A stretch of 64,000 bases of DNA, taken from positions 2,992,501-3,056,500 of the forward strand of contig NC_081811.1 in assembly GCF_030704535.1 (NCBI RefSeq), given 5' to 3'. This DNA is from Vitis vinifera (Eukaryota; Streptophyta; Magnoliopsida; Vitales; Vitaceae). A model generated the notes under the pieces. The model did not search any database, had not been told where the DNA came from, and was given only the letters and a program-made list of their open reading frames with translations. The position numbers were made by a program, and so were the translations under genes. Shown piece after piece: positions 49,151 through 62,781 of this stretch; position 1 is the stretch's first letter; each line of letters starts with the position of its first letter.

Positions 49151-49659
49151 CTATAACCTTCAATACATGATAATATCTTCCAAATATCTCAATATTTTCT
49201 TATATGCATGGGAGAGTAACTTTCCATCGGGGTGAAAATTATGAAGCATCACGTGCAGATCCATCATAGTCACATGTTTCATGTATTCTTTCTGCATCAT
49301 CACAGATTACAGGAAGCCTATCATAGGGTTGACCCTAAGATGGATTGCATATATCCATAGGTCTTGTTTGGAAAATATAATATCAAAAAAATCACAACAA
49401 TCCGGAGTTTAAAAAATACAAATCTAAGTAGCTCTTAAAAATAATTAGCATGTTAACATTTTATTCACTTTGGTCAAAGATACTATCTTGGACCATTCAA
49501 GTACAATCTTTATCTTTAACAATTCGGATAGTATCCTTTAACAATATAAGTTCTCTCTTTGACAATTTTAAGTACCATCTATTTTATGATTATAGAAAAG
49601 TTCAATGAACACAACATAAAAAAAAAAAAAAAAAAAAAAAGTAAAAAAAAAAGATAAAA

Positions 49660-50105
49660 TTATTAATCTTTCTCATCCACTTGATAGAAAAAGAAATTAG
49701 TTATTACTTTTTTACATTATAGAGATAAAATTCTTGTCAAATTCATAAACTAACATAATCTCTAATTCCTTTTCATAATGGAAAAGATGCTCTCTCTCTC
49801 TTTCTCTCATCCAAAGTAGAGAACATTGGTTATTGCTCATTTACATTCATAGAGATAGAATTCAGAATTCATTAACTAATATAATGTCTAATTCTTTTCC
49901 AAAATGGAAATGGTGGGTTGAAATATAATGCCAAAATTGTCAAATAAAATACATCATCCCCCTCTCTCTCTCTCTCTCATCCCTTTGATAGAAGAGAAAA
50001 TTGGTTATTGCTCTTTTACATTCATAGAGATAAAATTCTTCAGAATTCATTAACTAATGTATATAATCTCTAATCCTTTACTGAAATGGAATGGCGGGTT
50101 GTACC
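49660..50105. repeat. Three degenerate tandem units
   Basis: Each unit runs from a CTCATCC with a CT-rich tract, through TTGGTTATTGCTC and CATAGAGATA.AATTC, to AATTCATTAACTAA and AATGGAA (about 49660-49800, 49806-49925 and 49977-50105). The copy at 60345-60565 has two units, so unit number changed after the segmental duplication. Confidence 0.65.
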
Positions 50106-50700
50106 CAATGATCAAAATTCATGAAAATATATAAAAAAAAAACCTTATAGAAATGTAATTAGAAGTATAATAGACATTTTAAAGTTGTTTTATTGAAAAT
50201 TTTAATATATGTATGATATGATTTATCATATTTGATGATAATATCATATATATCAATAAAAAAAGTATGAATTTTATAAGTGTATATTTATTATTAAATT
50301 ATATTAAATATTATTTCATAATGATATTATGATATTTAATTATAATATGTTTAATTTGAAATATATTTAATATTAAAATTATGATCTATTTAATTCAATT
50401 ATATTAAATAATATAAAATAAATTATGATATATGCATAGTTGTGATATTTAACAATAATGTTTATAATTTGAAAACATACTTTATACATTATCATTTAAT
50501 TTGGATGTATTTGATGACATAAAAGAAATAATGATAATTTGTATAAGTATTTTTTATTTTAAAATTTTACTAATTTTATTAAAAAATGTATATTTATTTT
50601 ATATATAATTATTATATAAAAGTCACAATCACAAAAAATAATTTTTTTTATAGTAATTTTATTATGATTATTTTATAATATATATATAATTTATATTATT
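50105..50700. repeat. Interspersed repeat, family P, copy 3
   Basis: Shares ATTAGAAGTATAATAGACAT, TTTAAAGTTGTTTTATT and GATATGATTTATCATATTTG with the copies near 40.4 and 48.8 kb. Confidence 0.6.
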
Positions 50701-50890
50701 TTTTTATATATATATGGTTAATATATTTAATGTTAATAATGTACATATATACATAATATACATAAAATATATATATTTTTTCAAATGAACCATGGTTGGT
50801 CCGCTGGTGTTGGTGAGGAAACATGAAGGAGTGGTCAGAGTATCAATGCCAAAATTGCCAAATAAAATATGTCACCACCTCTTTCTCCAC

Positions 50891-50895
<5 letters not shown>

Positions 50896-50955
<60 letters not shown>
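50896..50955. repeat. (CT)n microsatellite
   Basis: About 30 CT units in a row. The open frame crossing it is a by-product of the repeat. Confidence 0.95.
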
Positions 50956-50959
<4 letters not shown>

Positions 50960-53900
50960 ATGACTCCAACCTCAGGGAATATTCTTACACCAATACTTGA
51001 CCAATGAGTAGTTGTTTCCATAAATTATTACGTAGCAATAATAACGAGGCCTTGTTGGTAATACATTGGGTTCATCTACAATAATACAACTAATGAGAAC
51101 AAATGACACATGAGAGTAAAAGCCAAATTTGGCTGAGCTTTTGACAGAATTGAGACATAAGTTTTGATACTACTAAGCATTTTTCCATTCAGAAAGCACT
51201 GAGATTAACCCAATACGAAAGAGAACAAAATTGTAAATGGGTAGAGAAGTAAGTCTTTGATTTGGTGGTGGGGGTGAAGCTGGGAAGCTATCAAGACTTC
51301 CAATTGTGTGCATATGTTATCTTGGAATCAATACCTTTTGTGGCATTGAAGGGCAGTGGAGGTGACCTTTTTGGTATTCAAATGAGTACCATATTTGTTT
51401 AACATTACATCCACATGGACCACTGCTCCTCAAATTTGTGGTCCATGAAGATGGGGGTGGATTCATAGGATGCAATTTCATTCATTTTCAACTGGGACTA
51501 GTATAAATATTGTCCATTTTGGATAACTAGCCCTCGTGCACTATAAAATGTGTCTACCAAACGTTTCACCCCTTATAAATTTCATAAGCTTTTCTCCCCC
51601 ATGCTTAGGTTATCATGGTCCCCCTCCAAAGAAAAATGTGTATGTGAAGACATCTTAGGGTGACAGTTATTATCATTTTGTGGGAGATTCTTGGATCTGG
51701 TTTTATACAATTTGCATTGACATTCACACACCTAACATCACAAAAATTCAACTAGTTGCCCTTACTTTTTTCAGGCGATATTCAGAGGTTCCCCCACAGC
51801 CCTTTCTAATCCAATGATATCTACTGCAGGAGATAAAGGGCCCAAAAGAGACTTTTAAGTGCCTAAGAGTGACAATAATTGGATGCTTTTTGCAATAATC
51901 GGCCGAGTTGTATCCACCTCGAACCTTTTCACGCCAAGCCCGATATCCGGTACCATCTTCAACACAGACCCAACTAAGAACCGGTTAAACTAGGTCGCCT
52001 CGGTTGAGATTCTGAGTGGACTCAAGTTAAAATTACGAGTTTAATCTTTTAAGATCTAAATATTCTCATATTAAACTATTTTTTTTTGTTTTCAAATCAC
52101 AACAAAAGGCAACCAAAACTTAGAAATCTCTAATAAATATGAGAGATTCTCTTAAAAATATTTTTTTTTCAAGACCTATAACCGTGAAGGATAAGAAGAA
52201 GAAAGAAAGCTTCGTGTTAGTAATGTAGTTTGTGTTGCATGTTGGTGTTGCCTCTTCTTGCTTGATCTCCATAGTGTTGTTTGGCTGTGTATTAAAGAGA
52301 GGCTTTTGCCTCTGCAAATCGGGTATCCCATGGTGTAAATAAGTGATGTTTAATTGGGATTGAGAATTAAAGAAAATGGCTTAATGTATTGTCTTATATA
52401 AAAATGATTTATTATTTCAAATGTTCATGTATTTGCATCTTTTATCTTATATGTTAACTGCATTTGGAATTAGAAATTTGAAAATTAGTATTTTATATAT
52501 TAAATATGATATGAATGACTTTAATTTAGGTAATATATTATTTTACATGGTAATGATATTATATAAGGTGTATTACTTTATATGTTAATAATTTAAGAAA
52601 TTATTTCATTTATTATTATATCAATAGTTTATTATTAAGTTTATTAGTTTCTTAATTCATTTAATTATTTTAAAAATCATTTTTATAATTTTTTGATCTT
52701 CTTAAGTATCTTATTTTGCGTATATCAAGATGCCGATACGGATGTGCATTAGAACCTTTTGAGTCAATGACCGATACCACGATTTTGAATCATAATTCTA
52801 GAAAACTATCAAATATACATCTATTTGATATTAAGAACAGCGACGGCTACGCCATGTCTCAGTTTTTAATTCTCATTCATACTAGGTTCTCGGATGCTTA
52901 CAACAAAGCCCCATTTGTTAGGTTGCATAAGCCAAACATAAGATATTGCGTTGAATTGGGTAACAATTATTGCACTTTTCTGAACAAACCTTTGCTTGGA
53001 TTGCATATTAAAAATTTAGAACTTTGTATATATTTAATGTTAAATGTAGCTTTCTAGCATCTAATAATTCATTAAAACACGTGTTCAAACCATGGGGGTG
53101 TCCATTGGCAGAAACAAACAGTTGATATTGTATGGCAAAGGCATATATTCATGTCAACAGGGGAATATCAGGGATGAATGATAAATGTGCATGTGTATGT
53201 GTTTTGTTTGATGTCAGAACTTATTAGTCATGTAATACAAAGAAGAAATGGTCACAACCTAATGCAATCTACGTGCCAAACCTAGAAACCCAGAAATTCA
53301 GAACTTTCCAGATTATTAGGAAACTGAATTACTGGCAAACGTGTATTGAAGGGACTTCTTGAAAGCTATCCTCACTGTCAACTAAACTTTATCGCTGATA
53401 TATGTTTCATGGTTGTAATCAAAGTGACTTCTTCATTAGCACTGCATTCCGTCCTCAAGGTTTTCTTTGACAATTTACAAAATCTGCACCATGCTGAGGG
53501 GAAAAATGGTGCATACAGTGGACAAAAACCTATTGCCAAAATTTTTGCAGCTTCATAATCTTTTCCATCCCTTGTTTGCTGGACCAGCAAAATATAAGTG
53601 GTTGCATATACGATCTCTTAATCATAGCTTCCAGTTCCAGTCAAAGTTCATCAATTGTTACAAAATGACCTTACTTCGTTTTGGCATTTCTTTGGAGCCT
53701 GTCAAAAATTGGATTTCCTACTAGTTCTTTAGCTGAAGGCCACCAAACTGGATCTGGATCTAGGATTATCAATAAATCAACCATATAGTGCAAGATCATC
53801 TTAACTACGGGCTTCAAAATAGCATAAAAAGAAAATTATGAAATGACAGTAGACGTTATCTTTTGATATAAGGGAGTGTCTGCAGGCAATTCAAGAATGA

Positions 53901-54038
53901 ATTCTAACCACCACTGGAATGATATCCAGTCACCAACTTCACTAAAAAATTCATTCTTGTAACTAAGTCTTCCGTGTTGAATTTTGGCTATACATGCTTG
54001 ATACTAATGAGACGGCTGATCATCACCTTTCCCATGTT
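50956..54038. other. No gene seen
   Basis: Contains short frames only (for example 52716-53057 plus, 113 residues, no recognisable domain). The last part (about 53880-54038) probably is the 3' UTR of the potassium transporter. Confidence 0.45.
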
Positions 54039-57000
54039 TCAAAGCTCATAAATCATTCCCACTTTCAGCATACGTTTGTGTGGAATGTCAAACACACTCT
54101 CTGCCTGTCTCAAATTCTTCTTCAATATATTATAGCCAACATTTATCAAAACCTTCTTTCCTAATCCGGAGCCCTTATCCGCCATCACCTCAGTCTCACC
54201 GATCAAGTGCACCACACCCGCTTGTGCCGCTCTATCAATTGCTTCAATATCTTTGTCAACATTCTCTTGGCGCCTTTCTTCATCCTCTTGGAGCCTTTCT
54301 TCATCAATTTCCTTTGATTCTTCGGCCTCATTCTCAACATTAATCAACCTATCTTGCAGCTCTCCAGAATCCATGTCTCCAGTGTGTTCTCTTATGAACT
54401 CCTTCAATCTTTCAACCAGCAATCTCTCAAAAGGGTCTTCCTCGAATCGCATGTCGGTGTACCCGTACCTCACCACACACTGGAACACATAAATATCATC
54501 TGGGTCTACCCTGCGGAAGAGGAATCGTTCTTCCACTGGAACCTTGCTTATGGGGAGAGACTTGATTGAGACGAAAACAAGAACTGAATGCAATGCAGGC
54601 ACATTTTCCATGTAATGCTTGAAGATGGGCGGGATGCCATGAACAAGCTCAGAGTAGAAGATGGCCAATCCTGGTATTCTACTAAAGTTTGTGCTCCCTA
54701 CTAATTCCTTCACCACCTCAGGAGAAATCTTGTGATCCAGATCATAATAGTATTTCCTCCGGTACACATCATTCCAAATGTACATTATGGTCATCAGAAC
54801 TAAGGCAAAGGCCAAGGGTAGATACCCTCCTTGATCAAACTTGTAGAGGACTGAACTTAGATACAGAAGCTCAATGCTACCAATGACCACAACATATGAG
54901 ATCACTAGTAGTATATGGGTTTTCCATATCATGATCATCACAAGAACCAGAAATGATGAGGTGAGGGTCATCACGAACACCACCGCAATCCCTACACCAA
55001 CAAAGACTCGCAATCATGATCATTTTGAAACATCACTAAGCTCGAGAAAAGCTGAAAATATGAAAGATGTGGGGTAGATTACCATATGCATTTCCGATCT
55101 TTGTGGTAGTCTTAAACCCTACAGTGACCCCTACACAAGCCAGCATGAGAAGGTAATTGACCTCAGGAATGTACACTTGCCCTTCATACTTAGTCGATGT
55201 ATGCACAATCTTCACTCGAGGAAAGCACCCAAGTGAGAGAGACTGCTGGATAATGGAGAAAGTCCCAGATATCATAGCTTGACTGGCAATGATCGACGCT
55301 GACACAGCCACAACAAACATCGGCCAGTACAGACCATCTGCACCGAAGAAACCCCACCTCAACCAATAAAATAACTATCAAGAAGACAGAAAACAAACTC
55401 TAAAGCCAGAATGCTCACGTGGTATGGACTTGAAGAAAAGGTCAGCAACATCCTGATGGTGTTTCCGGAGAAAGGAGGCTTGTCCAGTATATGCCAATAC
55501 AAGAGCTGGGTATGTGACAGCGCACATACTTATTTGAATTGATCGAACTGTGAAGTGGCCAACATCAGCAAACAGCGCCTCCGTCCCTGCATTTTCCCGA
55601 AAACAATCTGAGAAATTTCTCAAGTTAATGATGGAGGAGAATTGATTATTGATCCAAATCCAAACCTGTTATGGAGAGGACGGCCCCACCAAGGGAAATC
55701 CAGGCTTCTTTCTTGTTCCTTCTAAAGTAATTGATGATGTACTTGGGATTAATGGCTTTAACAACTGTTGGATCAAACTTGATGAAGTTGTAGACCCCAA
55801 TGCCGCTAATTAACGCGAACCAAACACAGATTATTGGAGCAAAACTGTATCCAACTTTGTCAGTTCCAAATCTTTGAACCATGAAAAGACACACCAAGAT
55901 GGCTACTGATATCCAAACAATCCTATCTGTGTCCAAGAAAAAAGTTATTTAACTTTGTCAGTTCCAAATCTTTGAACCATGAAATAAAATTTATTTACAT
56001 TTTTCAACTGAGGAAAAAATAAAAATAAAATAAAATAAAATAAAGAAAGAATGGTGAATAATATGATTATATATAACCATTTAAAAAAAAAACTTATGAT
56101 ATGGGAATTTTTTATTGTATTTAATAATTTAAACTTTTACCTTTTTATCAGTCACGATTGAGAGGACAAGTCAAAATATTATTAAGAATAATTATTCGAG
56201 GATGTTATTGTAAGTTGAAAGGATTATTTTAAATTTGTCAACAGTACAAACCCATTATTTTATTTATTTTCTTTTTCCTTAAAGAGGGTAAAGATTCTAA
56301 GTTAATAAGCCATTGGATTAAACACTTTTGTCTACACTTTACTAGTCAAAATTGGACAATCTGTTTTTTTTATCAATTAATTTGGTTCAATTCAATTTTT
56401 TGTAATTAAAAGGAGTAAAATAATTATAGATTTACAAATCTTAAAAAAATAAAAAAATAACCTACAAAAATGCCATTCCTTTTTTTTTTTTTATTTTAAA
56501 AAAATTATCCAAATGTTAGATAAAAAATTTATTGTAGTAGTTGATTTTAAAAGTTGAGAAAGATTACCTTGTGTCATTGAATCTGTAACTTCCTTGATGC
56601 CACCCACAGCAGATAAAACTATGACATGCAAAGTCAAATATCAAATATACAATAAAAGACTGAAGGACGAAACCCATTTTCTTTGTCAACAAAAATCCAA
56701 CTAAGGTGGTGTTTATATTTTACTTAATTTTTAATAGAACCTTAATACTTAATAATGTTAAATATTAAGTTATTTGTTTTTGTAGTATTTTATTTCTATT
56801 AAATATTAAAAAGTAAAGAAAAACCAATATATTATATTTTTTTATTTAGAAAAAACTATATATTTTGGTTTTTTCTATTTAGTAAAAAGTTTATAATAAG
56901 TTATGAAAAAGTAGAAAAACAAAAACCTAATTTCTGAAAACAAATTGCTTTCAGCAAAAAACCAAAAAAACAAACACCACCTAAATTAATTTGCAGTACC

Positions 57001-58910
57001 ACTAGTAGACAAGAGACCCATCCTAATTCCTAACTATAAGAAAAATTCATCCTAATTCCTAACTAATAAGAAAAATTAATAATAAAGAAGAAAGTTGAAT
57101 GCATATTCTGCCATATACATATATCTACTTAAATTAGTCATAAGTAATTTTCAATGATAATAAAAGATAACTTTAAAAAAGCTAAGCACAAGATTTTTTT
57201 GGCAACAAAAATTTGTAAAAGGAAAAGTCATTTATTATGGAAGAAAGAAACCTTTTAAATATCTCAAACTAACTAAAAAAGGATGATGTAAATTATGGTT
57301 GTTTTTTATTTTTTATAGTAAGAAAAGTATTTCCAAAAATGGTAGCGTGATATGGTTTTTACTTTCCAAATAAGAAAGGTATCTCCAAAAAAAATGATAC
57401 TGTGACATGCTTTTTACTTTCTAAAGTAAGAAAAAGTATTTCCAAAAAAGGTAGTGTGACATGGTTTTTACTTTCCAAAGTAAAAAAAGTATTTCCAAAA
57501 ATGGTAGTGTGATATGGTTTTTACTTTCGAAAAGTATTTCCAAAAAATACCATGTGAAAACAAAGATGAAAGGAAAAAAATAAAATCTTTTAATAAATGC
57601 ATAAGGAAAAATAAAGGTGTATGACAGTATGTCATTAAATTTGTATGTAAATGTAAAGAAGGATAAAAACTAAGCTAACCTGAGATGCAAGGAGTGAGGA
57701 CACCATCACCAATCACCATGGAAGTGCCAAGCATTGTAGCAAACAACAGAAAGAACTTAGCAAAGTTGCTCTTCTCTAGCTTAGACTTAAGCTTTGATGC
57801 CATCTGCAGTCTTTTACTAGGCAGCTCCAACCGGAAATTGGAGACTTCTCTGTCCTCAGCCTGTTGACTAGGGATCAACCCCACCTTGGCATATCGGCAT
57901 ATAAGAGAATACAAAGCAAATGTCCCTCCTGAAAATTATCCAGTGTTTAAAAGAAGTGTATTCTAGGCTTAATGGGCTATTTTCCTCTTTTTTGAGTTAT
58001 AATGTGAACCACATATTTAGAGTTGAAAAGGCAGAAAGGATTAAAAAAAAGATTCATTGGATTGAGTGCACAATTGTCGATCATTAATTAAGCACATACG
58101 AGGGAAGTTTCCCTTCCCCAGTTGGAGCCTGCATGGTTATTTTCAAGGGCAAGTCACACAGTTTGATACATCAAAGTTGGCCTTCAATGGTGTTTTTCAC
58201 TCATCTCAAGACTAGAAAAAAATGGCAAAAAAAAAAGAAAAAAAGAAATTAATAAACCATTTTGCCTGGTATGGAAAAGTCTTAATATGTGGCATATTTC
58301 TAATAAGAAAAGATGATGGGTTCATGCCATAAAGAAAACAAAAAAGAAAAAGGAAAGATAGAAAAAGAAGATCACAGTACGATACATTTCAATTAAAATC
58401 AAAGGTCGTTAATGATCATGAGCTCTCACCCTCGCCATTATCAGTGGCCTTCAACACAGTCAAGACGTACTTGAAGAGAGGGATGAGGGTGAGGGTGTAG
58501 AAGATGATAGAAAGAACCCCCAGAATATCATCATTATGTTTGACACCATCAGTGAAAGTGCTTGCATACACGTACAACGGCGAAGTTCCAATGTCCCCAT
58601 ACACTATTCCCATGCTCTGAAACGCCAGGTGCAGTATCACAGACCAGTCCTTGGTATCCTTCAAAACAGAAATTCAAAAGATTAAAATATATATATATAT
58701 ATATATATATATCAAATTTTCTTTCTCCCAGTTTCCATGCATAAAGGGGTGGGGGGTGCAGACCTTGGAGCCATGGTGGCTGTGGCCATGTACAGTCCCG
58801 GACTCCATGTCTAGGGAGTCCATACGACGCAATTTTCCCCGTGAGAGTTTCTTTGATTTGAGGCCTTGATCATGGGTGTCATCAGGGCTGTTTACCACAT
58901 CAGAAGACAT
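54039..58910 (-). CDS. HAK5-like: HAK/KUP/KT potassium transporter, cluster I (HAK5-like), copy C
   Basis: Eight exons: 58910-58764, 58658-58430, 57928-57680, 56618-56568 (51 nt), 55926-55666, 55586-55419, 55337-55083 and 54991-54039. Lengths 147, 229, 249, 51, 261, 168, 255 and 953 keep phase throughout and give 770 residues, normal for the family. It is a plasma-membrane (or endomembrane) K+ uptake permease. Exon 1 is the cytosolic N terminus; exon 2 has the signature [17 protein letters not shown]; exon 3 ends [11 protein letters not shown]; later exons supply [44 protein letters not shown] and [12 protein letters not shown] in the multi-helix core. Exon 8 carries the last helices and a Glu-rich cytosolic tail ending KVGMIYEL. 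All splice sites read GT-AG. The sequence is closest to Arabidopsis HAK5, the high-affinity member, by recall. No break was found, unlike copies A and B. Exon 4 is easily missed and is supported by its reading, [16 protein letters not shown]. Confidence 0.93.
58685..58712. repeat. (TA)n run in intron 1 of copy C
   Basis: About 14 TA units just upstream (minus strand) of exon 2. Copy A has a much shorter run at the same place (45663-45671). Confidence 0.85.
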
Positions 58911-60565
58911 TTTCTATGATCTGAAAAGGGCTTTGATTGGACCGGAGGTTATGCAGAAGATGAAGAAGGTGCAGAGGCCAGTTTAAAGGCACAGAAAGGT
59001 CTGAAAAGAGTGAACGAGATGTTGATGGGCATCTCCAAATTTACCTCTTGGTTTTGTGCTTATTTACCTTCCATGCCCTGCCCTCACTGTCGGTTGAAAA
59101 TAGAAAACCGCGTGGTTTGATTTTATGAATGAGTAAACGAGATTCCGACAGTGTTTTTTTACCATTTATTTTTCAAATTTGTTGGAAAACGCGTTATCAG
59201 TAAATAAACTTACCCCATATTAGTCCAATGGTTGATATCTGAAACCTATTATTTACTTTTTTTAAGATATGACTTCCTATTATATTCCTTTACAAATTTG
59301 AAAATATTTTTTGAATTAGTATATTATTAAAAATATTTTTTAACTAATATATATATTTTAAATTCTCACGCCTACAATAAGGATATCCCATCAATATTCC
59401 TAAAAACTTCTTTTTATCCTTACGTTTTAATTAAACGTGTGTTTTAAAGTGATTTTAAAAAACGTTTATAATATTTTTAATATTTAAATATAAAAAATTT
59501 AAATTAAAAAGATAAAAATTATTTTCTAGATTCTAAGCTTTCTTCAATTTTGTTTTTTATTTTTAAAAATAAAAATAGAGATTACAATAATTTTTTTTTT
59601 TAATGACTAAGTTATTTATGAGAAAAATATTATATTTATAATTTCTTTCATCATTATTTTTCTTCTATTATCACATACATTTAATTAATAAATTAGATTT
59701 AATTAGACTAAAAATTCGTTTTGCAATGTTTAAAAAAATATTTCTAATGTTTCGTATTTCACAATATTTGATTGCACATTAAAAGGATACCCAAAATTTA
59801 TTGTTTAAAAATAAGTAATAAATTTGAGATGGTGACATCGGAACCCTACTCTCATATATCGCCCATATATCTCGATATTTTGTTCCATGATTGAAATATG
59901 CATGGGGGAGTGTAGTGCTCCATGAACTTTCCAGTGGGGTGAAAATTCTGTAGCATCACATGCAGATGCGTCATAGTCATAATCACGTGTTAAACGTATT
60001 CTTTCTGCAACATCACAGATCACAGGAAGCCTATGATGGTTGACCCTAAGATGAATTGCATATATTCATAGGCCTTGTTTGGAAAATATAATATCAAAAA
60101 AATCACAACAATCCGAGTTTAAAAAAATACAAATTTATATTCAATTATTCAGATACTATTTTTTTAATAGTTTAAGTTCTATCTTTGACTATTTTAAGTA
60201 TCATCTATTTTATGATTAAAGAAAAGTTCAATGAACACGACATAGAGTGATAAAAAAAAAAAGGACCATGAAATAAAACTTCTCCATTTAAGAAGATTCA
60301 TAATAATAATAATAATAATAATTAAAAAAAATAAAATTATTGATATTTCTCATCCCCTTGATAGAAAAGGAAATTGGTTATTGCTCCTTTATATTATAGA
60401 GATAGAATTCTTGTCAAATTCATAAACTAACATAATGTCTAATTCATTTTCATAATGGAAAATGTACTCTCTCCCTCTCATCTAAAGAAGATAACATTGG
60501 TTATTACTACTTTACATTCATAGAGATAGAATTCTTCAGAATTCATTAACTAATATAATGTCTAA
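58911..60565. repeat. Upstream region of copy C, duplicated near copy B
   Basis: Probable promoter and 5' UTR of the transporter next to the ATG (conserved with A and B for about 250 bp), then AT-rich sequence colinear with 47.8-50.1 kb. No TATA box could be chosen with confidence. An (AAT)n run lies at 60300-60323. Confidence 0.6.
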
Positions 60566-61434
60566 GACGCACAAATTTCAAATTGCTTTTGTGTATGGCA
60601 CACATGGTTGTTGTCTAAATATGACAACTCTTTTCGTCATTAATTTTTTCAAGTTATTTTTATTATAATTTTAATTTTTTTTTCAAAAAAATCATTTTAG
60701 AATCATATAAATTGTTAAAAATTTATTGAACAACATTAATTTTCTTAGCTAATCCATTATAAAAAATAAATTAGGTAAAATTTGATTAGAGTTCTTTTTC
60801 TTTTTTGGTTCTTTTCTTCTAGTAAAACTATATTTTTAAATTAATAAACTCTAAAATAATGCTAAATATTTTTAATTAGTTATTGACTTATTAGATATAA
60901 AATTTATTTATTTATATGAAAATTTTCATGTGATGAACTCTCATTTATTAGGAAATTATGAAAACTTGTAATTTTTTTAATTTTTATGATCTTAAAATTC
61001 TCAAATGGACCTTAATTTGAATGTTATTAATTATTAATGTTGTATATTGTATGTAAATAAGTAGTCTTTATCCTTAAAAAAATGTATTTTGTTTATTTGT
61101 ATTTTAGGATAAAGATATTTGAAAAACAATAATTAAAATAAAATTAATTTAATAAATTGTAGAAAATCCTAAAATACCAAAATTTACTCCATTGTTGTTT
61201 TATATAACTAAGAAAAATATTTGAAAATTAGTAATTTAATATATTTCTAAATATCCTAAAATATCAAAATGGATTGTAATACAAAAATTTATAATGATTA
61301 ATGATGGGATCACTTAAAAAATTGGTAATAAGATGATAATTAGGGTTTCTAATTATGTTCAATTAAGTAAAAAACACGTAAAGTTTTTTTATGTTAAATT
61401 CTACTTATTAGTAATTACTCATATACATGATATA

Positions 61435-61493
<59 letters not shown>

Positions 61494-62396
61494 CAATTTT
61501 AGAAAATTGTGAATTTTTTCAGATTGACTTTTTATCCAAATTAGTTAATTTTATTTTTTAGTAATATTTTTTTAGAAAGTAAAGAAAATGACAAAAAAAT
61601 ATTTTATATTAATTATATTCTTTTATTTCTTGGGATAATTTTATTAATTTATGAAAAATTTATTTTTGAGTCAAATGTATAAAATTTAAATATTCAATGA
61701 GATACACTTCTTAGTTTTTTATTTTTAGAAACTTTTGTACAAAAGTAGAGATATTAATGAGTCATTGAACTATCTACATGGTTGACAGCTCTTACAACTT
61801 TGGCACAACAACACAATTATCAGGGGCATGTTGTACCACCAAGCTAATAGTTCATAGTACAAGTCTTCCATTAGGGACCCACCATGCCAAGAGCGAGTGA
61901 AACTTCATCATTCTTTTGTCTTTTTTTACTTCAATATCACCACATAAGAGAGACATGAGGACGTAAAATAAGGTTTTATCAATTTGTTCTCACCCAACAT
62001 AATAATGACATGAGTTTGGTTGGTCTTCACCTTATATGGTGAATACAATGATGGTCACTTTTGCAAATTGAAACTTAAAGAATGTAAGTGACAATATAAA
62101 AAAAATGATATAATAAAAATCAATATAATAACAAATTACAAATAAATAAATAAAAAATAAAGAGGAAAAAAAATATATAAACACAATATTTTACAGCAAT
62201 TTGACACAACCCAACTTACATTTACTTTCCTCAAGTTTTCAATCAGGGGACAGATTTTTTAATAAGGTTTCTAACTCAAACCTTCAAGTTTACAATGGAC
62301 CATAGTTCCAATCAACTTTCTTGGACTTCTAGCTCCAAATACCCTTTTGGATTATTGTTTTAAATATTCTTTATAACAAAAAATTTCAATATAAAG
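60566..62396. other. AT-rich intergenic DNA with (TA)n
   Basis: No gene seen. A pure (TA)n tract occupies 61439-61491. Confidence 0.5.
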
Positions 62397-62518
62397 CATT
62401 ATTTTCAAAATTGGATCAGATATTGAACCAAAAAAGTTATCGATTCACCGGTCGAACATGTGATTTAACCGCGGTCAAATCGGTGATATTATAAATATAT
62501 AATTTATATTTTAATAAA

Positions 62519-62584
<66 letters not shown>

Positions 62585-62740
62585 TTAATAATATTTTGTA
62601 TTTTATATTTGATATGTCAAATTAAATATTAAATGATAAATATAAATATAAATGTATTAATATATTAAATTTTATTAAATAGAACAATATTTAAATATGA
62701 GGATATATTCAAGATAAAAAATTATAATATTTAAATTAAT

Positions 62741-62781
<41 letters not shown>

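Larger units (their letters stand above)
47640..50105. repeat. Segmental duplication of the copy C 5' region
   Basis: Colinear with about 58770-60565: transporter exon 1, ACCTTCC.TGCCCTGCCCTC, the GCGTTATCAGTAAATAAACT block, the CATATATCCATAGGTCTTGT block and the 49660-50105 repeats all have counterparts in the same order. It is interrupted here by the family P repeat (about 48750-49150) and a long (TA)n tract. Confidence 0.8.

Noticed and set aside
50792-51007. Open frame with a long Leu-Ser run
   Set aside because: Produced by the (CT)n microsatellite; no conserved sequence.
52716-53057. Open frame of 113 codons
   Set aside because: No recognised domain, unusual composition, no promoter or splice context; kept only as a mention in the gene-free stretch.
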